DNA from: Rhipicephalus microplus
Taxonomy: Eukaryota; Arthropoda; Arachnida; Ixodida; Ixodidae
Direction of reading: 5' to 3'
Length of the DNA stretch: 64,000 nt
Assembly: GCF_043290135.1 (NCBI RefSeq)
Contig: NC_134705.1
Span: 102,325,239 to 102,389,238, forward strand
Shown: in pieces, positions 55,662 through 64,000 of the stretch
Numbering within the stretch: the stretch's first letter is position 1
How the letters are laid out: each line of letters opens with the position of its first letter
The notes under the pieces: generated by a model
Told to the model about the DNA's origin: nothing
What the model saw: the letters and a program-made list of their open reading frames with translations, nothing else
Database searches by the model: none
Made by a program: the position numbers and the translations under genes

Positions 55662-58539
55662 GGTGGTTACAATGAGCGGGTCATGGAGGGCCTTGAGGCG
55701 CTCCACGTTAAAAATGTCGCGTCCTCGACGCCGCATGTCTGAAGATGGTTCGATTGGTTCAATCAAGTAGTTGACAGGGGAAGTGCGTTTGACGACACGG
55801 TAGGGTCCTTCGTATTTGGGCAATAGTTTTGAAGATAGGCCAGTTGCAGTGGTAGGCATCGAGAGCCAGACGAGCGCTCCAGGGAGAACGTGGGCGCAGT
55901 AGTGCTGGCGTCAGCGCGAATGCTTTTTTGCCGCTCTTGATCGTGCGCAGTAAAGGTCTTTGCAAACTCTCGACAGTCTTCGGCAAGCTTGGCTGTAGCA
56001 GAAATAGGCGCCCACTCAGACGGATCTGGCTTGTACGGAAGTATCGTGTTGATGGTGGGCGACGGGTGCCTTCCATATAATAAAAAGACAGGTGAAAACC
56101 AGTGGTGCTCTGAGGGGTGGTATTATATGCGTAGGTGACGAAGGGTAGAATGGAATCGCAATTTGTGTGATCGGCGGCGACGTACTTGGAGAGCATGTCG
56201 CCGAGCGTACGGTTGAAGCGTTCGGTGAGGCCATTCGTCTGCGGGTGGTAAGCAGCAGTTTTGCCGTGAACAACGTTCCACTCTTTAAGAATGGCTTCAA
56301 CAACTTCAGACAGGAAGACGTGGCCTCGGTCACTGAGCAGTTCCTGGGGTGGACCGTGTCGCAAAATGAATCGTTGGAGCAGAAAGGAAACCACAGCGGC
56401 CGTTTCGGCGTATCGCGTGAGGTGGTCCACAGCGACAATGACCCAGCGGTTACCAGCCGACGTCAGTGGAAGGGGCGCATACAAATTGATGCCAACGCGC
56501 CCAAAGGGCCTGGCAGGGCAAGGTAGAGGTTGCAGATTTACCGGTGAAAGGGGCGTTGAAGCTTTTCGGCACTGACACTCTATGCAGGAGCGAACGAATT
56601 TCTGCACGTAGCGGTACACGCCGCGCCAAATGTACCGCTGGCGAATGCGGTGGTAAGTCTTCGATACCCCGGAGTGCGCACATTGCGGATCGGAATGAAA
56701 AAACTCGCATATGTTAGAGCGCATACTGCGAGGTATGACTAGTAGCCACTGGAGGCCGTCACCGTTGCAATTGCGCCTGTGGAGGAGGTTGTCGCGAACG
56801 GCGAAATGGTGGGCTTGACGACGCAACGCGCGAGTGGATGGAGTGGATGGATCAGCCAACAAGTAGATCAGTGAGGCGATCCATTGATCTTTGCGCTGTT
56901 CAGTAGCAATGGTATGAATGCTAATGGAAGAAATGGCAAGGTGAGACGTGGAGTTGTGGGCATTGTCGTCAGGCAAGGGAGAGCGTGACAGGGCGTTGGC
57001 GTCAGCATGTTGCCTTCCATTGCGGTACAGCACGCGGATGCCATAGTCTTGCAGGCGAAGTGCCCACCGGGCGAGACGGCCTGAGGGATCTTTCAATGAC
57101 GACAACCAGCATAGTGCGTGATGGTCGGTGACGACATCAAATGGGCGACCATACAAATAAGGTCGGAACGTCGTAAGAGCCCAGACGATTGCCAAACATT
57201 CCTTCTCGGTGACGGTGTCATTAGTCTCGGCCTTAGTAAGCGTACAGCTTGCATACGCCACGACATATTCCGGGAATCCTGGTTTGCGCTGCGCAAGGAC
57301 AGCGCCAAGGCCGACACCACTGGCATCCGTGTGTACCTCTGTAGGGGCCGTAGGGTCGTAGTGGCGGAGTATGGGAGGCGACGTCAACAAACGACGGAGC
57401 GGTGTGAGAGCGTCGTCGCACTGTGACGACCACGAATGGAGAGACCCGTTACTTCCAAGGAGCTTCGTCAGCAGCGATATGATAGTCGCGAAGTTTCGAA
57501 CGAAGCGCCGAAAGTAGGAACACAGCCCTACGAAACTGCGCAGTTCTTTGACGGATGTCGGCTTGGGGAACTTGGCCACGGCCCGAAGCTTAGCTGGATC
57601 AGGGAGAATTCTGTCCTTGGACACGACGTAGCCGAGTACTGTCAGCTGCCGAGCTGCAAATCGGCACTTCTTAAAGTTCAGTTGCAGACTGGCGTCACTC
57701 AGACGCGTTAAAACATGCCGTAGGCGTTGAATATGCGTCGAGAAGTCCGGAGCGAAAACGACGACGTCATCGAGGTAGCACAGGCACGTGTGCCATTTCA
57801 GGTCACGCAGAACAGTATCCATCATGCGCTCAAAGGTGGCGGGTGCATTGCACAGCCCAAACGGCATGACGTTGAATTCGTACAAGTCGTCGGGGGCGAC
57901 AAAAGCGGTCTTCGGTCGAGCGTCCTCAGCCATAGGTACTTGCCAGTATCCTGAGCACAAATAGAGGGATGAAAAGAATTTAGCTCCTTGCAGGCTGTCA
58001 ATCGCATCATCTACCCGCGGTAGTGGGTACACGTTCTTTTGAGTGATCTTGTTGAGGTGTCGGTAGTTCACACAGAACCACACAGAACCGTCCTTCTTCG
58101 TGACAAGAACGACATGAGACGCCCAGGGGCTGCTAGAGGGTCGAATAACATCACGGTGAAGCATGTCGTCGACATGCTCGTTGATGACATGGCGTTCTGT
58201 GGGAGATACGCGATATGGACGCTGTCTCAGTGGTGGCTGTGTGCCTGTGTCGATGCGATGCGTGACGGTGGATGTGCGGCCGAGAGAAGGTTGGGCGACA
58301 TCAAAAGAAGACCGGAATTCTTCCAACAGGCCCAGAAGCTGGGAACGCTGGCCTGGCGTAAGGTTGTCGCGAATGGAGGGACCGAATACATCATCAGATG
58401 ATGAAGCAGATGTCGAAACAGCACTAAGCGTACTGGAACTTGAACAGTGCATGTCATCGGGTTGATCTATAACTTGTTCCATAACTCGTTCGTCTTCGAT
58501 GGGTTCCACGCTGCCGAGACATTCCCTTCGCACCAACAT
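55656..58539 (-). pseudogene. gypsy pol: reverse transcriptase, RNase H, integrase
   Basis: The minus-strand frame from 58539 is open for 926 codons to 55759. Reverse transcriptase shows [35 protein letters not shown] and [11 protein letters not shown]. The first catalytic block reads [11 protein letters not shown], with Y where D is required. RNase H has [19 protein letters not shown] and [20 protein letters not shown]. Integrase keeps [20 protein letters not shown], a CIECQC zinc pair, [20 protein letters not shown] and [10 protein letters not shown] (all three acidic residues), but lacks about 10 residues after [10 protein letters not shown]. After about 56070 the frame shifts: the true C-terminus ([20 protein letters not shown]) is read at 55859-55656 in another frame. 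Confidence 0.85.
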
Positions 58540-58640
58540 AACGCTCTACGTGGATATATCCGGGCAGACGAGTGCAAAGTTTGCCCCCCCCCCCACTCGC
58601 GAAAGAGTTGGTACGTCACTGCACCAGAGGGGCCACCGTA

Positions 58641-61600
58641 AGCAGGAGGGCATCAATGGGGGCGCTTGACAGGGCTGTAGCGAGTTCGCGGAAGCGTTTC
58701 CCATCAAATGCACTTCTTAAGATATTTTCGCCCTCCGTGTTTTTGCTAAAAAATTATAGCGGCTATTAGTTTTGTCGAAGTAGTCCAAAATGCGCGTTGT
58801 CAAATTGCCTAAGTCGTTGATTGCGGGTGAGGTTTCAACTAAGTCCGTCTATCAATTGACGTGCATTCATAGCATTCCTTAATTTCCCAATTATTGCATA
58901 GTCGCTATCGTGCTTAAACCGAACACTGGCTGGTTCTAGATGACTAAAAGGTTAACATAGTTTGCGCTAGAGATTACGGAGCAGCCGTGGTCTGGCTGCA
59001 CGTAACGTTTATTTTCTGAATATTTGTCGTTTTATTCAATAGAGCATAACAAAACAGCTATTAGAAGTTCGCATGTAATGAACACATCTGTATATCAGGG
59101 TCACTTGGCATTAAAAGCCTTCAAGTACCTCTTCAGGAATACCGTTAGTTATAAAGCCAGAAAAATAAAGATCTGAATGAGACACCACGAGACGGAGGGG
59201 AATGCACAAGCTGTGTATTTTTTTCTATTTGGTGTAATATTCTGCCCTTGGTTTTAAAGGTAACAATGCGATGAAACTGTTGTGAGTTGCTAGATATACA
59301 CACTACGTGATATTTCAAAACAAAAGCTTTTAATTTTACCCATGAATATCTGATAACGCAGCCCAGCGTTGACATACGTGGCTTTTTGTATGCATTCCCA
59401 TGTACTCTCTGATGACGACAACTTCGAAGTCCGCGTTCTAATTAGCTACCCTGTTCCTCCTGCGCTCATATAGAAATCAACCAGTATCTTCCTTCTACCC
59501 AGCTGTTCAGTTTAAGTTTAAACGAATGAGCCGTACATGAAACTACATTGCTCATTTTTAATAATTTTGCATACTTTATTTATGTACTTGGATATTTCTT
59601 TCAATCCAACTTGAGCTTTTTACATGCGAGACATTTCTGCCAAACAGATACAAATCTGTGCACCACTAAACTAACAGTGGGTAACATTTTCAATTCAGCA
59701 ACTACCTTGCAAGCAAATGTAGGCAAAATGTCGGCAAATGTTTTTTGCTGAAATTACTGGCACTCGTCGAGAATTCCAAACTACCATGAGCTCAGGCACA
59801 AAGTTTATTCAAATATACATTTCATAAACTGTTGTTGAAAGTTGGGAGGTGGAGTGAACGACCCAACGAAAATCACATAAAAACTTTTAAGCTTCTAGTT
59901 TCTTCCCTCCTTTGGTCTAGCAGAATAAACGACGTCCGCGAGCACGAAACAGTTTGTTTTCCTCACGCGTAAAAAATGTTGACAGCACCTAATGAAAAAA
60001 CTCACAATTTCTGCTGTAGTGCTAACGAAATAACTCCACAACCAACACTGGCTGAAGGAGGTGGTCGTCCAGCAGGATGTTATCAACAATGCTTACGTAA
60101 ACACTGGCACAGAGTACTCTGTCGACAGTGCATATTTCCATATGTTTTTGCACAATTTGCAAGAGCCCCAATAATTTCTGCGATGGCGCTTGCACAAATG
60201 CTCTTCATTTGACTCAATGCAATTGGCTCACGGGAGTTGCTTACGAGTGTTTAGAGGCAGTCCTTGTAGCTTAGTTTAGCAAACTTTTTTCTACATAGTC
60301 ACTGAATTAATCCAAAGTACAGTTCCTCGTTGACTTTGGATGAATCATGTCTTGCATGCATTCGGCAGGCTCCAGCAGTATGTAGTCAAAAAGAACTGCC
60401 ATGGTTATAATCTGAAACGTATTTCGTAACATCACGTTGACCAGAGTGAGAAAATAGAAAAATAAAATACTACAAAAAACACAATAAAAGCTTGTTCCAT
60501 ATCATACGACCAGACGTGCCTGTCATTAGCATCAAAAGGCTAGACGCCACTCCGTACGTTTACGATACACAGAAACCCTACAAGCAGCGTTGGTGGGTGG
60601 TATTCAAGTGTTTACCTGGTTAACAGTGGGTTCTTTATGTTGAAAAAAATCCTGTATTTTCAAGAGGTGATGCGGACCATCCCCTCAACCGAGGCTCCGT
60701 GTGGAGGAAGGATCAAGAGGTGGGCGCTTCGTTGCACATGAATGCCGTTTTGGTTTGAAGAGGTAACAAGGCAAACCTTGGAAACTCCTTGGTACGGCAT
60801 CTTCTACCAGCCTTGGTCGTTCTTGGGGAAGCAAAACGCTGACTCCATTCACTGTGCACACGTCCGCACGTACAATTTCACTGGCGTCGAAACATTTTTC
60901 AGACACGCGAGGGTTCTTTTTGTCGAACGACATTCCAGCAATCTCTTGTTGCGGGATTGCATGTTTCCCCCTGTCGCGTTGTTCTTCGTTGGCTAGGAAA
61001 CAGAACAGGAAGCCACGGTGCCCTTGTATCCAGAGTGACAGTCCAGCACGGAGCAGCTGTTTGACATCATTGACAACGCTATGCGATCCTGAAAAGCAAA
61101 AACAAAGGCTGATGCGCGCGACCGCCACCAGTCCGCGCTAGCACATTGCCAATGGCGACTAGCGAGGCAGCCGGCCGGGCCAGCTCTTTCACCCCTCTCA
61201 CTACGCAGTGCCGCGGCGTGGAAAATGCGGGCGCCGTATGAAGCTCTTCCATTGAGCGACGCGGGAGTTTCATGACCATAAAAAGTACTAAATAATTATG
61301 CTAATAGTAATCTAAACTAGTAAGTAAGATAAGCATTAGCTAGAAAGAAACAGAGCATTCGTATATTTGACCTGGGACACATTAACATAGTGCCCGAACA
61401 CATATTGTAGAAAGTTTGACGAAACCCAACTGCTTAGCGGTGTGCAAAAGATGCACCCATATACGGTCGGGGCAGCGAACACTGCTATACCACAATGTAC
61501 CGGGCCGTTCATGGCGTACGTTATGAGGGATATATCTACGTAAAGTAATATGGGTTCATTTTTTGCTGTGCTTTACCATTCACAATCAGTACCTTCTATG

Positions 61601-61723
61601 AGTAACAATGTTAACATGTGTGCCAGGCCCAGTAAACATAAACATGTTTACATTGTTTGAATATAGGTGTTGTTTAGAACTTTTGTTAGACGTGTTTTAA
61701 TATGCATATATGGGCAAAACATT
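58641..61723. other. Intron, no gene recognised
   Basis: Mostly AT-rich. A more GC-rich patch at about 60690-61270 carries an open frame listed separately. Nothing is named. Confidence 0.4.
60685..61128 (-). other. Unassigned 147-codon open frame in a GC-richer patch
   Basis: The minus-strand frame starts with MAVARISLCFCFSGSHSVVN and ends in a Pro/Ser/Arg tail. Base composition is more GC-rich than its surroundings, and the frame is long for this AT-rich region. I see no domain, and other frames in the same patch are also open for 80-95 codons. It could be an exon, a transposon fragment or chance. Confidence 0.2.
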
Positions 61724-62480
61724 TACAGCTCACTCAGAGTCACTCATGGGACGTACATCGCACTCGAGACTCACTCGCACTCACACTAACCATTGTTTTC
61801 TTGGGCCGGAGTTGCTTGAACTCCGACTACCTAACTTTTACATATTCGAATTCAGTCAGACTTAGGACCACCAAGATATTACGCACTCAGACTCGTACTC
61901 TGTGCTTTATTGGATTCTGAGCGTGCCGACTCATGAGTCCGTTGTGTACAGTTTCATACAAGGAGTCATTGCTTTTCACGCCGATATCTCAAGTGATCAG
62001 GTCTATATTTGGCGTTTTCGACCAAGCATCTTCAAAAGCCAGTTATCAGTGGTTTCGGTTCACTAAGGACATAATATTTGAAAGTGATAACTCATAGCAG
62101 AGATGTTTACGTAGACCTTCAACAACAACAAAAAAAACCAATGAAGTGTCGAGGCACCTTCCTCCTTTCGTAACGTACGTCTGTTTTCAATTGATATCGA
62201 GCTAACATTCGAGTACTACTGCGTTATGGTGCCAGTAAACATAATTAGTATAAACGTAAGCTGAATTAAGGCTGACTAATTGCTGAAGCTGTGTTGACAG
62301 GCCGAGAGGTCTGCAAAAGCATCTGGGAGCGTAGTCAGACTCTCTAATGAAATATACCTCATTTAGGGCTCACTTAGACACACTGCTCAAAGTTATTTTA
62401 ACCGGGCTCACTCAGGCTGAGACCCACAGCTCGACCTGAGTCTAAGTAAATACGAGTGAGACGGTTCATGAGTGTGTTTG
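61724..62480. repeat. ACTCA-rich degenerate repeat region
   Basis: Repeated variants of CACTCAGACTC, GACTCACTCGCACTCAC and GCTCACTCAGGCTGAGAC occur in two clusters (61724-61945 and 62335-62475), separated by unrelated sequence. It looks like a decayed satellite or the ends of one repeat element. Confidence 0.5.
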
Positions 62481-62639
62481 CAGACCTATGTTATTGTCAT
62501 CTTGAAAATTTGGCGCAGCTCGGCACACCATCGTCTCTATCTTGAGGTGTGTTGTAGTGAATACTTGCTAGTGTGATTGCATGTGTGATTGAGATGACCG
62601 CAAAAAGTAAACCAATATGGCACCTAAGGTGGGCTGTTA

Positions 62640-62790
62640 GGTGCTAAATTTCCAAGCACCTTCTCATCTCTCTGCAACCTCTTTTCTCCCCTTCATCCCT
62701 TCCCAAGTGCAGGGTAGCAAACTGGATGTGCGTCTGGTTAACCTCCCTGCCTTTCCTTGCATCTTTATCTCTCTCTCTATCTCCACGCAT
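62640..62790 (+). mobile_element. 3' end of the same LINE family as 12130, plus strand
   Basis: CCAAGTGCAGGGTAGCAAAC and CTGGTTAACCTCCCTGCCTT are the reverse complement of bases near 12190-12245, with changes. It ends with a CTTTATCTCTCTCTCTATC tail. Coding sequence is absent. Confidence 0.75.
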
Positions 62791-62925
62791 TGTGGTTTTA
62801 GTTAGACCATCACAACTGCATGGTTTTTGTAGGTGATTCATAAATAGGATGATGTAAGCATGTAGTTTCTACGCGTTCTTGCAGATATGCTCTATTGTTT
62901 GTTGCCATGCTACCATTTTTTTCAG

Positions 62926-62973
62926 CAGTCGTCATCCTCAAGTTCCGGAGGTGCTTCATCATTTCCAAGTCTG
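62926..62973 (+). CDS. 48-nt mini-exon 8, degenerate GC donor
   Basis: The acceptor is CCATTTTTTTCAG, and upstream CATGCTACCATTTTTT matches the run before mini-exon 2 (CATGCTAACATTTTTG). The 48 nt read QSSSSSSGGASSFPSL in phase 0, a serine-rich version of the GC-class repeat. The donor position is CTG|GCAATTG, and the next bases (GCAATTGTTTTACCGTAAT) closely follow those after mini-exon 1 (GCAAGTGTATTACTGTAAT), so homology extends into the intron. The loss of G at donor position 5 makes the site weak; this exon may be rarely used or dying. Confidence 0.5.
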
Positions 62974-63350
62974 GCAATTGTTTTACCGTAATAAAAGATA
63001 CATCTCTCCGCCACCCCCAGGAAACTCTCAAGTGCGACTACCTTGAAGTCGCCATAAACCATGCCCACAACAAAAGACTAAACAAATTATCATGTTACGA
63101 ACAGCTTAGTGCATATTGTACCTGGCGTATTGCTTATAGACAACCCACGCAAGTGAAAAAACTAGTTGTAAGGTGCGCTATCGATAATATTCTTCCACTA
63201 TTTCAATTTTTAGTTATATACTGCTGCAATATTAAGGTTACTTTCTTGACACTAAAACCAATAAGTGCCGACAATATAGTCGACTTCGTTTTTTCAGCCT
63301 AAGTGATCCAGTCGGTCGACATATAATTGTTTTCACATAGAACGTTTTTT

Positions 63351-63589
63351 TGCCCCGCCGCGGTGGTCTAGTGACCAAGGTACACGAGTGCTGACCAGCA
63401 GGTCGCGGGTTCGAATCCCGGATGCGGTGACTGCATTTCCGATGGAGGCGGAAATGTTGTAGGTCCGTGTGCTCAGATTTGGGTGCACGGTAAAGAACCC
63501 CAGGTGGTCGAAATTTCTGGAGCCCTCCACGACGGCGTCTCTCATAATCATATGGTGGTTTTGGGACGTTAAACCCCACATATCATCAA
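63351..63589 (+). mobile_element. Ruka-like SINE, plus strand, perfect 18-bp target duplication
   Basis: The head (GCCCCGCCGCGGTGGTCTAG) and the B-box (GGGTTCGAATCCCG) are nearly canonical tRNA sequence. The body and the tail (GGGACGTTAAACCCCACATA) are complete. TCACATAGAACGTTTTTT at 63333-63350 is repeated exactly at 63590-63607. This is the youngest-looking SINE in the window, 378 bp after mini-exon 8. Confidence 0.95.
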
Positions 63590-63607
63590 TCACATAGAAC
63601 GTTTTTT

Positions 63608-64000
63608 GTATAGAACGAAGTGTTTTAGTCTCACTTTACGCTGTATGCGTGAAACCAATCTAGCCGTTAAAAAAATGTCGAGAAAAGATGGTTAAAATAA
63701 TGACACAGACAGCCCCTTCAGACAAATTTATTTATTTCGGAATACAAAGAACATACATGCAAAGCGACACCTGCGCCTTGAAAAACACACCTACATAAAG
63801 GGGCAAAGAGCACACAAGAAATCAAATCTCAGAAGGCTACAGACGCAATACCAATGGCAGATGTAACGCAAGTTATAAATGTTACGTTTATGCATGAAGT
63901 AACGATTGAATAATAAGGGCTTCCTGACGAGCCCCAGGAAGCTTGTTTATTACTCTTACCAAGCGTCTTAACATTGGTAAACCGCTGTTCGCTTTTATAG
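63608..64000. other. Window end, no gene recognised
   Basis: TTTATTTATTTCGGAATACA at about 63728 has the look of a retroelement 3' end read on the minus strand, cut by the window edge. I cannot name it. Confidence 0.3.

Larger units (their letters stand above)
55461..58640 (-). mobile_element. 5'-truncated gypsy element with long pol frame, minus strand
   Basis: A 3' LTR (55461-55661) lies at the left, and pol occupies 55662 to about 58540 on the minus strand. gag, protease and the 5' LTR are missing at the right. A run of 12 C at about 58587-58598 marks the upstream edge of readable coding. The element is the best-kept gypsy copy here but is broken by a frameshift near 56070, a deletion in integrase and an altered reverse transcriptase site. 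Confidence 0.85.

Noticed and set aside
59113..59165. Exon-like CCTTCAAGTACCTCTTCAGG resembling mini-exons
   Set aside because: There is no pyrimidine tract before the AG and no GT or GC donor after 48 nt; the likeness is probably chance.
63351..63430. tRNA gene at the SINE head (also 35164 and 43318)
   Set aside because: The A and B boxes are tRNA-like, but the acceptor stem does not close. At 63351 and 35164 the sequence continues into a conserved SINE body with target duplications. The copy at 43318 lacks a body match and is only SINE-like.

Overview
The window is eukaryotic and almost entirely non-coding plus transposable elements. Repeated copies of a tRNA-derived SINE that I recognise as Ruka-like (described from Rhipicephalus ticks), together with Ty3/gypsy, BEL/Pao and CR1/jockey-type retroelements, point to a metastriate hard tick, probably Rhipicephalus or a near relative. 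The species is inferred, not proven. The only host coding sequence I can support is a set of eight very short exons on the + strand (74, 326, 856, 30861, 33641, 37619, 39723 and 62926). Each is exactly 48 nt, is bounded by a polypyrimidine-AG acceptor and a GT or GC donor, and is open in phase 0. Each encodes one 16-residue Pro/Ser-rich repeat. The window therefore looks like the interior of a large gene made of tandem symmetric mini-exons, whose introns have been swollen by retroelements. Both ends of the gene lie outside the window. | Layout: 1-904 holds three mini-exons whose donors are GC rather than GT. 2760-9812 is a decayed gypsy element with other elements nested in it. 12130-12765 is a LINE 3' end (- strand). 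13869-18229 is a decayed BEL/Pao element (- strand). 18875-22560 is a decayed gypsy element with one LTR. 22880-25184 is a gypsy pol remnant of another family, carrying a SINE. 25370-29935 is a GGACG-type minisatellite split by a gypsy element that has both LTRs and a 5-bp target duplication. 30399-39770 holds four GT-donor mini-exons inside duplicated intron blocks, one of them interrupted by a truncated LINE. 46048-50532 is a near-complete non-LTR retrotransposon with a 270-bp tandem 5' repeat, a 2A-like motif in ORF1, and an ORF2 separated from ORF1 by one in-frame TGA. 55461-58640 is a 5'-truncated gypsy element with a long pol frame. 62640-62790 is another LINE 3' end. 62926 is the eighth mini-exon, followed by a fresh SINE insertion. 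| How it works together: the mini-exons are all multiples of three with identical phase, so any one could be included or skipped without breaking the frame, as in schistosome micro-exon genes. The retroelements are independent insertions. Most coding frames in them are broken by stops or frameshifts. The LINE at 46048 is the exception.
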